Shown piece by piece: positions 33,394 through 44,321 of a stretch of DNA of 64,000 bases. A program made the translations under genes and the position numbers. Origin of the DNA: Capronia americana (lineage: Eukaryota > Ascomycota > Eurotiomycetes > Chaetothyriales > Herpotrichiellaceae); the NCBI GenBank assembly GCA_016110215.1, contig JADWQD010000001.1, positions 1 to 64,000 of the forward strand, given 5' to 3'. The notes below the pieces were generated by a model, which made no database searches, was not told the origin of the DNA, and was given only the letters and a program-made list of their open reading frames with translations. Within the stretch, counting starts at the first letter, position 1, and the number at the start of each line of letters is the position of its first letter.

Positions 33394-36171
33394 CTATAAA
33401 TTATTCTCCGTCTTGAACTTGTCCCACGCCTCATTCAGCGTACTGAACACGGCTCCCGCAATCATTCTCTGCTCCGTAGTCGCATCGGTAGGAATCTGGT
33501 AACGTTCATCGTCAGCTACTGTGCACCTCTGACACCAAAATTCTCTCTCCCCTTATCCACATCTACCTAAAACGTAAGAAGTGATAGCACGTACCTTGTC
33601 AGGATGCACCCGCCCGATCCCCTTCATGTATTGGACCTTGACCTTCCCCGGGAGCACTAGATCCGCCATACTGATCTTCTTCCACCCGCTCCCTTCCCAC
33701 AGTACTTGATCTAGACTACCCAGCAGGGCGCGCAGATTATCCTGCTTCCCACCCTTCCAGGAGTTGATGCGCGCGTCAATTGCATCCGAGAGGCGGAATT
33801 TCTCATCGTCCTGCCGTTCAGAGAGGGCGTTGGCGGCGCGGAGTCGGGAGACTGCTTCCGCTGGCTTTGCGGACGCTGCCTCGTTCCTCCGGGACGCTGG
33901 CGGTGCGGACGCCGGCTTTCGTACTTGCGCCGCCGCTGGCTTCGGCCTTGACACCTGCGGATTCGCAGCTTTCTCGGCCCTCATTCTCCCCTGGATACTG
34001 GTCGCACCACCGTGTCCGCCTTCCACAGCCTCGCGCCACACACCTGCGGCCTCTGCCCACTTTTCCATTTGTTCCAACGCTTCCGCCTTGCGCATGAGCG
34101 CTTTGCCATAATAGTCGCGCATGGGTTTGAGCGTGTCATCGCCCATGGCGAGGGTCTCGTTTTCACCTTTACTCGGGCCGATTATGCCGATCGCTTTGTC
34201 TGCGTCGATGATCGCGGATTTCGGTTCGCCGGTTTTGAGGGCTGTGAGGGCGCGGTTTGTCAGGAGGAGTATTGTCAGGGGGTGAGAATCCGGAAGATGG
34301 GAGAGCGAGGTGGCGTATGATTGATGGGCGGAGGCGTAGTCACCGCGTTTGAAGTGTTCGTTGCCCTTTTCTCGCGCCGTGTGGCTGGCTTTCAGTGCGA
34401 TAGCCGAGACGGACGGGATTTGGCGGGTTGGGGCTGGTGGCCGGACTTGGATGGGTGGTGTTGAGGCCGGTTTCGTGGGTTGAGTTTGGGGACGAGGATG
34501 CTGATGCCTCTGTGTGACCGATGGCGCTGCTGGGCGTGAAGGCTTGGGAGCAGAGTCTTTGAAACTGCCTTCCAGCAGGTCTGGCTGTGGAGTGGAAGCT
34601 GACGAGGATGAATCAGTAGCTTGAGATTGAGGCTTCCGCCTTCGAGCGGAGCTGACATATGCTTGAGCTGCTTGCTCCTCCGCGGCTGCTCTACTCAGGC
34701 TCGCTTTCGAGCCAGCGGCGGGCGACTGACTCTGTTGCCGTAAGAACGCCGGTTGTGTTTGCGGAAGGGTTTCCCGAAGTCGAGACGGCATGGCTGGAGA
34801 ATGGTCGCGTGAACTGTCGGCACCGGAGTCGAAGCGTCTATCTGACCGGTGTGATGAAGCTGACGGCTTCAAGGGTGGTGTTGGTCGGCTCCCCTCCAGC
34901 ATCATCGCCTCATTTGTCAAGTCTGGTTGACCTCGAACTTCCGGGCTTCTCCTCCTCCGAGTAGGCATTGGGTCTACCCCTTGCGGGCGTGGCTGATGCT
35001 CTTTCCTGGCGGGTCGTTCTGCAGGTTCCCGCATCCACTTGGGTTGAGTGCCGGCAGCCTCGGTATCCGAGTTGAGCTCCTGCACTGCTTTCTGTATTTG
35101 TTTCGTCCCTTGCTTCCACAGAGAGTTGGCCGTCTTCAAGAAGTTGGCGCCAAACTCAGCTGCCATTTTTTCAATGTCCTTTTCATGCGCAAGAGCGGCG
35201 CCCTTCGATCGTTTTCGCGTGGTCTCGGAATCATCCCAATGTGCGTTTACCCGAGAGTGTTGTTCTTCCGCCCATTCATCGACCCCTTGTCGCTGGGCGT
35301 TTCTGGATTGGGTTTTCTGACGTGCTTCAGCATGTGCCTGGTTGAGAAGGATGCCTACAGCGGCTTGAACGTCAAGCCCAGACTCCGTAGCTTCTAGAGC
35401 AAACTTGGCCTTCTCTGAAGGGAATCCCATATCGACAAGTTCGGCGACAGCCTTGTCCTGTGGATGCAAATCGGTAGGGTCATTCCTGGCAGCTGGAGGT
35501 GGAGATTCGTGCCGCTGTCGAGCAGACACCGGCTTCCCCAACAAGCCTAGCACATCGTCATCGTCGTCAACCGTCGTCGCCGTGGTTGCAGTATCAGCTC
35601 GTCGCGGGCCGGCCTCCGCTAGCCCGAAGGGGTCGTCATCGTCATTATTCGTAGCATCCCTCTGCGCAGTAGCGGGAATAGTCCCATTCTTGGCTGGAGC
35701 AGGTTTGTTGAAAGCAGCAAACAGGTCGTCGTCGTCGTCGTCTAATGCGTTACTTCGTGTGCTCGTGGCCTGGTTCTTCGTGGTACCAAGAGCGGGTGAC
35801 CCGCTGCCGCTACCCAGGCTGTTCCAGAATTGATCGTCACCTCCGGCATAATGTGCAGTCAACTTCTGACTCTGAGCCTTCTGCTGCTGTAGTCTTGCCT
35901 CGGTCTGCCTCCTCTGCTGTTCTAGTAACGATAGGTTCTTGTTCGATGTGGGCCCAAAAGGCACAAGGTTCGCGAAACTGTCGTTGGCAGGGGTCGATGG
36001 TTTCGAGGGTGGCTGGCTGGAAGGCGGTTTGTACGGGGATGCCCGTCCAGAGGCAGGAGGAGTGGGTTTTAACGTGCTAAAGGCAGAGTAGTTCGAGGTC
36101 GAAGTCGACGTCGCTGATTTCTGACCGTTGGCCGGGGTCGAACTCCAGTCCAACCCCGCGATGTCATCCAT
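33394..36171 (-). CDS. SWA2: Auxilin-like clathrin uncoating factor (UBA-TPR-J)
   Basis: Two exons, 36171-33595 and 33495-33394, across a 99-bp intron (GTACGT..GTTACCAG, branch GCTGAC); 892 residues. The intron falls directly after the J-domain HPDK, and the 33-residue last exon supplies the final helix (AVFSTLNEAWDKFK). Order: low-complexity clathrin/adaptor-binding N-terminus with several DPF/DDDD-type acidic spots (DDDDPFGLAE), UBA domain about 240-280 (LVDMGFPSEKAKFALEAT), TPR region about 594-660 (GNEHFKRGDYASAHQSYA), J domain about 790-892. The protein recruits Hsp70 to strip clathrin from vesicles. All three modules match yeast Swa2, and the length is above yeast's 668. Confidence 0.94.
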
Positions 36172-37077
36172 GGGTGCGGCGAGAGCAAGACGGGTCCATT
36201 AACACGGATTCATTACGTTCCAGAGAGTAAGCATGGACCGATTGGTGTCGCTAAGAGACAAAACAAACGAGCGTTCAGAGCATGGGAAGAGAGTACAATC
36301 TGGTCACTGTTGATGTTGCGCATTGAGCGACCTGCCTGCGCCACAGATGTCCACAGCCACGATAGGATAACAGCCACAGGGACTGTCAGCCCAGACAACT
36401 TTGTGCTTCTCGAACCTGGGCACTGCGTATTTCAATGGCGACCATCTACATAAACGATAAATCTTGCACATCCCTTGCCTCTCCATCGCATGACCCATTT
36501 CTTGAACGACACCTCTTCGCAAATTCTCAAACTTTCCATGTCCATGAGAAAATGGTACCATGAAAGGCAAGCCAGATTGCTTTGGATTACTAAGTAACCA
36601 CATCCCGAGGGAAAAGAATTCGCTCTATACATGACATTGTAGTTCTCACCGCAACTCCACGTGGACTGGCAGACAACGGCAATGGGAAGCGGCTCCCCAG
36701 AACGAGCACACCAGGAATGGGTTTGGAAAGGTTACGAGGGCATCCTAGCAGGTCCCGGGATTGCTTGGCCTTGCCACGAGTGTAGGAAGCAACCATTTCA
36801 AGCATAGGCAACTCCATCGCGTCCTCCTATCTGACATCATCAAGCTTTTTTACTGGAAGGCGGACTCGAGTTTAGGCGTGCAGAGAAATTATGCGGACGC
36901 AAATATCAGGAAGACAAGAGAAGTCCTTGTCTTGAAAAATGTAGAGAAGGGAAGGGCAGAGCTGTAAGACTGCCAACGAGAAGGACAACTCAGCAGTAAT
37001 ATTGAGAAAGGCTAATAGAGATGTGCTCTCCTCTCGCCAGGAGAAAGCAGTTCCAGCTGCACGTAGTCCTGGAGACT
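36172..37077. other. 0.9-kb intergenic region
   Basis: Holds the SWA2 promoter and possibly the 3' region of the neighbour. A minus frame at 36304-36603 is open but unrecognised. No repeats noted. Confidence 0.45.
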
Positions 37078-37292
37078 TCAGCCGCCATCACCGTAACTCA
37101 GCGGAGAGTTAAGAATGCGTGGAACAGACACCGTAGTCCCGAATTGATCCCTAGGAATAGGTCCGTATGCGAGCCGGCCAAGCATCCCCGCCGTGCCATC
37201 GGGCGGTGGCTTGTAAGCCTTGCTTGCCTCTACCCAGCATTTCGCCATCGGCCATGGTAACACATCCGCCACAGGTTATCATATCATTCGAC

Positions 37293-38243
37293 CTAATTAC
37301 TCACCGGCCTGGCGTCCCAGATCATCGTGACGACATAGTATTGGCGTTTAGGTAGGTTGTCCTGGACAGGCTGCTCCTTCAGAAAGTGATATTCATCCTT
37401 CAGATCTCGCACACCTTCCCACCAAGACTCTTTAAGCTGTCCATTCCATTCGAGAACAAAACCTTCCCAAGCCATTGGGAATTTCCAACCTTTGGCTGTT
37501 TCGGCAACCACTTCAAGTTGTGACTTCTTTCTCTCATCAACCTCGAACTCCAGCACAAGCTTTCGTAGGTTCAGGATTTGGCAGATCGATCCTCCCCAAG
37601 TCCCCTCGACCATTCGCTCCTTGATGTAAGCCAGGTCCGGTCGAAACGGCTCAGCGAGCATTTCCTGGCACGAGGTACGATGAGGTCTCCATGGACAGAT
37701 TCCAATGCGGTCGCTGGACGCCGGTGGCGATTCCCAGGACCACCAATCTGGATGACGGAAGGTCAAATGGAGACAATGCGTTTTGAACGGGAACCTTCTG
37801 GCATCAGTGGTGATGAGGTTCTCCAGATAGTACTGTTGGGTAAAGATATGAACTTTCTGTATCGCCGTCTTCTGGGCTTCATTCAAACTGAAATACCACG
37901 AGTCCCACCGCGCGGTGTTACGGTGTTTCTGGTTAATCTGCTTCCAGGGGCCGTTGAACAACCAGAACAAGTGTTCGTTGGCCGAAATAGGTAGCAGGCG
38001 AGTCTCGCGATAGATCTGTCTGCACGTGAAAAGAAGAGAGAAGTTGATCTTTTGGTGGTAATGATACCCTGGTCTGTAATACTTTCGGTCGGCCCGATAT
38101 GGTCTGGAGAGGTCGTCGTCCGCGGTCAAAGCAAGAGTGAAGATGTTGGCTCTGATCTCGGCAGGGAGCGAACACAGGCGACTCTGTGCTTGATCGTTTT
38201 GCACAGTAGCCTCCATCTTGATCATGCGTACGGTGTGGAGCAA
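37293..38243 (-). CDS. F-box-like fungal protein, possibly with a second exon
   Basis: The main frame codes for 316 residues. An F-box-like segment lies near residues 20-65 (RLCSLPAEIRANIFTLAL; then INFSLLFTCRQIYRETRLL), the CRQIYRE wording being typical of a large ascomycete family of unknown substrates. The rest is rich in Trp and aromatic residues. The frame ends in ARPVSN, but GTGAGT follows ARP at 37304-37299. Splicing to 37218 would add 46 coding residues ending at 37078 (AYKPPPDGTAGMLG..), for 359 in total. No branch site is evident, so this longer form is only a proposal. The start is uncertain: three in-frame ATGs lie within the first 11 codons. Confidence 0.75.
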   Translation of the reverse strand: MLHTVRMIKMEATVQNDQAQSRLCSLPAEIRANIFTLALTADDDLSRPYRADRKYYRPGYHYHQKINFSLLFTCRQIYRETRLLPISANEHLFWLFNGPWKQINQKHRNTARWDSWYFSLNEAQKTAIQKVHIFTQQYYLENLITTDARRFPFKTHCLHLTFRHPDWWSWESPPASSDRIGICPWRPHRTSCQEMLAEPFRPDLAYIKERMVEGTWGGSICQILNLRKLVLEFEVDERKKSQLEVVAETAKGWKFPMAWEGFVLEWNGQLKESWWEGVRDLKDEYHFLKEQPVQDNLPKRQYYVVTMIWDARPVSN

Positions 38244-39538
38244 GCTTTGGCCGTATTGGTTGCACAGTCTAAGTAGATGTGAAATTTCGGATGAGGAGCC
38301 GTGCTTGTCGCCGTTGGACGTTAAGGAATGCTAGGTGTTTCAGATCTCGATGATGGAGTGCTAACTTGGTTATCGATCAGAGCTTACTCTTAGCTTGCGT
38401 CCTGGTCGGATAACTACCTTGTGGGTTGAGATGAGCGTACCAGAGACTCACAGAAGAAGTGATGGGGGCATGGTATTGAGGTTCACCCCGTCGTTTAAAT
38501 AACACGTCCGGTGTTGTTGGTGCCTTGCGGCAGGCGTTTGCTGAAACACTTCTGCCTTCTGGCAGAGGCTCCAAAGGCCAGGGCCACAGACTCACAGGTA
38601 CTCGTAGGTGACCAGTACCCAATCTGCTGGGGGCCTTGAGGGGCTAGGCCGGTAAGGATGCTCTCCGATACATGGGTTGCGTGGCGGCCACGCGCGAGAG
38701 GATCCAGCACTGAAAGGATTATTTTGGGCCGCTACTAAACTGCTAAGGTCGATTTTGGCGCGCTGCCGTGGAGGACAATCCTAGCCTAGGCTAGCCTAAA
38801 GCGCCTTGGGGCCGAGGAGGACAGCCCCCGAGAGCTTCACGTCCACCCATGTTGGTGCCCGCCAATATCTCGGGGGCGCTATGGTCTTGCGCCATGCTCC
38901 CGCGTGGTTGCCGCAATCGAGACGACAGCGTTCGCTCGCCTATGAGAGATCCCCTCCGGTTCTCCTGAACGCTGCATATCATTGAGACCTCAATCAAACG
39001 CGGTCGACATCTGTGGAAAAAGGCAGCAAAGACTGATGTTGTTAATAGAACCGGAAGCGCCTTGACTCAAGAGGCGCACCTCGTTGCTGCTTCGTGGGCT
39101 TCATCCAGAATATCATTCTCACTTCACTTCGTTTCTTTCATCTCCCGCCTCTTGCGCCCAATTCAACAAATCGGCACATTGTTCTCACTTTCTCGAGTCA
39201 TTTCTCGTATTCCACCTGGGCTCCTCCCAGTCATAGGTGACTCGCTACAAATTTCTCGCTCTAGTCTCGTGGTGGGAAGGTTGCTGCTTCCTCAACACAT
39301 CATCGTATCCCAAGGCGTCCTTATTCAGTGATCTGAATTCGGCCTACCTCTGTCAATTTTCTAGTACCGAGATCCTATTGCGTTGCCACCGGTCAGCCAG
39401 AAGTAACGCATGGCCCGAACCTCCATTTCAACTATCCCTTGCCGCTGGAGTTGCGTTACTTCCGCTTCGCCGCCTATCGGCTACCTGCGTTCGAGGCCGG
39501 CCGTGATAGGTCATAGTCGTCGGTAGGCCTTCTCCGCC
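38244..39538. other. 1.3-kb divergent intergenic region
   Basis: Between the F-box-like gene (-) and URC4 (+), so it carries both promoters. It has a perfect 14-bp palindrome at 38781-38794. No gene supported. Confidence 0.5.
38781..38794. repeat. Perfect 14-bp palindrome
   Basis: CTAGCCTAGGCTAG equals its own reverse complement. It sits in a divergent promoter region about 540 bp from one start and 745 bp from the other. Confidence 0.85.
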
Positions 39539-41203
39539 ATGAAGGGACTTTTCAAAAGAAAAGACACCAAACTTCCTCCAGACGGCAACAAATCGCTTCT
39601 GCGGCCCGCTGTCACTGTTGAGCGTATCTCAAACTACTCCCATAGGTCGCCAACACTCATAAGCTCGAACTCATCTTCGCCGTCGTTGGGAGGAGCCATG
39701 CCTGAAGTCACTATCCCCGAACCCCCCGACCCACGGTCAAAGCCAGCGGCTTACCTTCGAAGCATTCATGCCGTTCGAGAGCGGTCACGACTGGTCCTCG
39801 ATGAGGCCAAGGTCAACGCTCTCAACCATTTCGATGTCGACATGACCAAGTTCAAGGACACCGCGGACTACGTTGTTTCCATCATCAAGGTATGTTCAAC
39901 GCCCGGTCAGCCTTCACGCGGGCATCGAAGTCTGACGATTTCTAGCGCGACTTTGCAGGTGACTACGCTTCAATACCGCCACATGGTCGGTGGCAGCATT
40001 TCGAGGTTGGCGGAAGGCCCAGAGTGACTCAGCTCCTGCAGACGTGGCCTACTTCAGTCGACAATCAGGAGAGGGCTCGGCGACTGATCGACCTGTTCCT
40101 GGTATCAGTTCTACTAGATGCGGGAGCGGGGACGAAATGGTCCTACAAGTCCAAAGAGTCCGGCAAGGTGTACGCGAGGAGTGAAGGCTTGGCCGTGGCG
40201 AGCCTAGAAATGTTCAAGGCGGGAGCGTTCAGCAGTGACGCGACCCAACCTCATCAAGTTGATGCAGCAGGTCTGAAGAAAGTGACGGTCGAGACTCTGG
40301 CTAAGGGGATGCAAGTATCAGAGTCAAACCCGATGTCCGGGCTCGAAGGCCGCACTGGGCTACTGATTAGGCTCGCTTCTGCCCTTCAAAACGAGGAGAT
40401 CTTTGGGGCTGACGCTCGCCCTGGGAACATGATCGGTAAGCGTAGACGATATCCGCAGATTGGGAGTTCGCTAAGCGCTGCAGACTATTTGATATCGCAT
40501 CCAACAACCCAAGCGGCCTCTGTCCCCGTCGTACTACTACCAACACTATGGGGTGTACTCATGGATGGCCTGTCAAGCATATGGCCGGCGACGCGGACCA
40601 GCATCCAAGGTGTTCCTCTCGGAGATGCCTGGCCCTGTGAAGCTATGCCTAGGTCTCCGCCTGCTCAACCCTGGGAGACCATTGTTCCTTTCCACAAGCT
40701 TACACAGTGGCTTTGTTATTCTCTGATGGTTCCAATGACCAAGTTACTCAATGTTCGTTTCGCGGGTGCTGACTTGATGACTGGTCTTCCTGAGTATCGA
40801 AACGGCGGCTTGTTGGTTGATACAGGTCTACTCACGCTGAAGGAGCCTGACAGACAGCGCGGCCTGAAGATCTACCATGAAACAGTGGGTGACGGCAATG
40901 CAGTTGAGGTGGTCCCGACCTTCGAACCCAGCGACGACGTCATAGTGGAATGGAGGGCTGTCACTGTCGGTTTCTTGGACGAGCTTCTCAGCGCTGTCAA
41001 TGCAGGTCTCGGTCTTCAGGGTCCTCAACAGCTGACGCTGGCACAAATGCTGGAGGCGGGCACTTGGAAGGTAAAGTCAGTCAGAAGGCTGTACGACTAA
41101 GGCTAACAATATACTATAGGGAGGTCGTGAAGTTGCGCAGGTGTCCCGGCCGATCACCAAAGGGCCCCCGATTGGTATCATTTCGGATGGTACCATATTC
41201 TAA
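39539..41203 (+). CDS. URC4: Uracil catabolism protein 4 (DUF1688)
   Basis: Four exons: 39539-39889, 39946-40435, 40484-41070 and 41120-41203. The introns are 56, 48 and 49 bp, and each restores family sequence (IIKRDFAGDYASIP; GNMIDYLISHP; GTWKGGREVAQVSRP). The protein is 503 residues. Urc4 belongs to the fungal URC pathway that releases nitrogen from uracil by a route distinct from reductive catabolism; its enzymatic step is not settled. Typical segments are HGRWQHFEVGGRPRV, GRTGLLIRL, PFHKLTQWLCYSL and the C-terminal ISDGTIF. Intron 2 is a multiple of three without a stop, so an unspliced message would insert 16 residues. The first 50 residues are basic and Ser-rich. Confidence 0.94.
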
Positions 41204-42111
41204 GTAGAGAACTGTTTGCATGCTTGGACGATGATGTGTATGATGAGCTTTCTACGGCTAGACAACAGAGATTATGAGACGATGCATGCAACGATGATGG
41301 CTTAGGATATTCACTTCTTGGAGGCGAGATCAGGCACCGAAATACTGGCGTCTATGTAAGGAGGCAGGGCAGGAAGCATGAAGATCGAAGGCGGAATGAG
41401 AGGGAGCGTCCAATCTGTTCCTCGCTGTCCGATCAAGGCACAGCCTGAAATGGAATCTGAAAGTCGGAAGGTAGGAACCATTTTTGGGACCATTCTCTTC
41501 CGCGGACACCTCTTGAAGTCGACCGAAACCTGCTTTTGGCGGTGCTCCAGTGATCGGACAATGACTTCTTACCAAGCTTCAATGTAAGTCACCTGTGATG
41601 CACCGTGGCACCTTTTGCAGCCGTGAAGCGCAACCACGGACTGCCGTCCTATGTCATTTCACAATTTCAAGCAAAAGCCCTCTCGGCCTTGCTTTTTTGT
41701 GCGCTCCAAGCCTCGTGATGCCACACACCCTTCTCAGTCTTGTCTTTCTGTCGGACATCCAGGCGGCAATGACAGACGCCGAGTTCTTCGTAACCCTGTA
41801 ATCACGACGAAATGGCATATTCCAAAGACTTGCTAACATCTCTCAAAACTCTCTAAGTCAGTGTGGCCGCGGGCTTCTACATATGTCTCTGGCTTGTCGC
41901 TTCGTCGTTCCCCTGATACTCTGTGTGCTTGTCTCACCTGTGTGCTTGATTGTAGTTTGTGCGCTTGTTGTCCGTGTAATCCTCCGCAGCGCAGTGGTAT
42001 CTTCCGTGCTTCCCCAGCTTTTCTCCCCACCTTGGTCACTTTCTTCTTTCACGTTGCAGCTCCGCCGCTCGAGACTAAGCCTTCCCTGCGCTGAGGATCC
42101 GATCTGGCACG
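41204..42111. other. 0.9-kb intergenic region
   Basis: Contains the URC4 3' region and the GTR1 promoter. The last 100 bp are pyrimidine-rich, as in many fungal leaders. No gene supported. Confidence 0.5.
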
Positions 42112-43112
42112 ATGGACACGAGGAAGAGGAAGAAGAAGGTGCTCCTGATGGGTAAGAGTGGCTCGGGGAAGTCATCTATGCGCTCCATTATCTTCAGCAA
42201 CTATGTCGCAAAGGATGTTCGTCGGCTTGGAGCCACGATCGATGTGGAACACAGCCATGCCAAGTTCATGGGCAACCTGACTCTCAATCTGTGGGACTGT
42301 GGAGGGTATGCGACCTTTCTTTGCGCTCAGGTCATGCAAGCCTGCTGATTCCGCTGCGCAGCCAGGATGCATTCATGGACTCGTACCTCAACGCCCAACG
42401 CGAGAACGTCTTCTCTGACGCCGAAGTCCTCATCTACGTCTTCGATATCGAGTCCCGCGCCGTCGAACAAGACCTTGAGACGTACAGTCAAGTGATCAAG
42501 GCACTGAAAGAGTATAGCCCGAACGCACATGTCTTCTGCTTGGTACACAAGATGGACCTAGTCCAGCACGAACTGCGCGAGAAGATATACGAAGAACGAT
42601 GCCAGATGATCGCTGCACGGTCGGAGGGGCTTAGTCTCGAGACTTTCGCAAGCAGTATATGGGATCAGACGCTATACAAGGCCTGGGCCGGAATCGTGCA
42701 CAAGATGATTCCGAATCTAATCATCATTGAGCGCTTTTTAGAAGCGTTCGCCAAACAACTCAAGGCCGAGGAGATTGTCTTGTTCGAGAGGTCAACCTTC
42801 CTCACTGTCACGAATGTAGTTACACAGTTCGGCGAGGACAATGACAATGTCGACCGACACGAGCGTATATCGAATATCATGAAGAGCTACAAGCATACAG
42901 CGGCGCGAAATACCAGGACCACGGCGGCAAGTGCGGGCTTCCTCTTATACAAGGTCCAAACGCCACGATTCAATTGCTTCCTTGCCAGGTTCACAGAGAA
43001 TACGTACATATTCGTGGTCGTCCCTCCAGGAGAGGCTGCGTTCAATTGTGCGGTGTTGAACACCATGATGGCGAGGGATGCATTCAGCAAGAAGACCGGT
43101 GTGGAAGGATGA
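42112..43112 (+). CDS. GTR1: Rag-family GTPase Gtr1 (RagA/B)
   Basis: Two exons, 42112-42305 and 42362-43112, across a 56-bp intron (GTATGC..CTGCGCAG, branch GCTGAT); 314 residues, against 310 in yeast. G1 is GKSGSGKSS (14-22), the switch I threonine lies in GATIDVEH, G3 WDCGGQDAF is rebuilt exactly at the splice, and G4 is HKMD. The C-terminal half is the roadblock-like dimerisation domain shared by Rag proteins. Gtr1 pairs with Gtr2 on the vacuole and signals amino-acid sufficiency to TORC1. The start is the only ATG before the P-loop with family-like spacing. Confidence 0.96.
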
Positions 43113-44321
43113 GCTCTTGGGTATCCCGGCCGGTCACATCAGTGCCACCAGTCCGATTGACTCGAACCAAGCTCGGTCCGTCCCCAACATGGCACATCCC
43201 GAGGATTGAATCCTCATGGTATGCAGCCGTATCGCTGGCCTTGGGGATCATTAGGCTGAAGCTATATCGGTCTATCACTCCTAAGCATTAGGCAGCGGAG
43301 CACTGCCGGGGGGAGTGTGCTTATTGTTTGAACGACCATGGCGGAGAGCGACCGATTTGACACTGTCGAGAATGACCCTTCAGAACTGGAGGATACCCAA
43401 CTTTCGCAATCACATGATGTCAATATTTCCTCGGTCCCGACGGCCTCAGCTCCTCGCCGCAAATGCAGAGATGCTACATCGCCCAGAACTCGGCAGCAAA
43501 TACTGCTGAGTGATGAGTGGCACCCTACTCATTCTGAAGGCCAGGAATGCTAGCAAATAGCAATGAGTTCGACCCCAAAGGTCAGATATCGGCACCTTAG
43601 TCCCTAGGCCTCAGTGCCTCTCAGGGCACAGCCGAGCCCATCCGATCACTGAGCCGATTGGAAGGGATCTACCCTAAGATAATGCTCACTTTTACCAGCT
43701 CAAATGTGCCGACGGCAAGAAGGTGGAAATGCCCGAGGGATTCTGGCGGACTGTTCACTAAAGCACGACGGGCTCATCGATCGTACGGCACGTTGGTTTC
43801 GAGGCCAACACATATCAAAGAGGCCGACGAGACGAGACGATCACACTCAGGGTCACTCTTTGTTGGAACTGAGATGTTCGCCAAAACGTGCTGAACCACG
43901 ATGTTATATTTTGTCTCACTAGTCATCGTAACGGAAGAGATAGCGTGGTCCTATGGTCGTTATGTATGGTGGATGCACTTGGGCGACACACTCAAGAGCA
44001 TATTGCGAATCTCGCACATCGATTCACAATTGCCTTACTCTTTCCTCACCTGTACACAGTAGCGTCGTACATGGGTGGTACGGCAGCAAGCGTCGGTAAT
44101 TGGCCAGCACGTGACCGTCGCCCTTGCCAAGCCCTCTACGCCGGTTTTGCCGGGCTCGCCCTTTTTTCTTTCCACCTCAGCTTCATTTTTCCGCCTCCAC
44201 CTTCGTACTTCCGTACGACCTTTGGACATCCTCGTCCGTCCCTTTGCGTACAACTTCGATCGATCGTGGATCAGCGCGAAAATAGTACGACAGACTATGC
44301 GTTGATTGCTCGGCAATAGCC
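43113..44321. other. 1.2-kb intergenic region
   Basis: Between two plus-strand genes. It includes a 71-codon frame listed separately at 43338-43553 and the promoter of the zinc-cluster gene. Confidence 0.45.
43338..43553 (+). CDS. Possible small protein, 71 residues
   Basis: The ATG has a strong fungal start context (GACCATGGCG). The predicted product begins acidic (MAESDRFDTVENDPSELED), then turns basic (APRRKCRDATSPRTRQQI). No domain is recognised, and no intron partner was found. The composition is more protein-like than other short frames nearby, but the call rests on little. Confidence 0.22.
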   Translation: MAESDRFDTVENDPSELEDTQLSQSHDVNISSVPTASAPRRKCRDATSPRTRQQILLSDEWHPTHSEGQEC

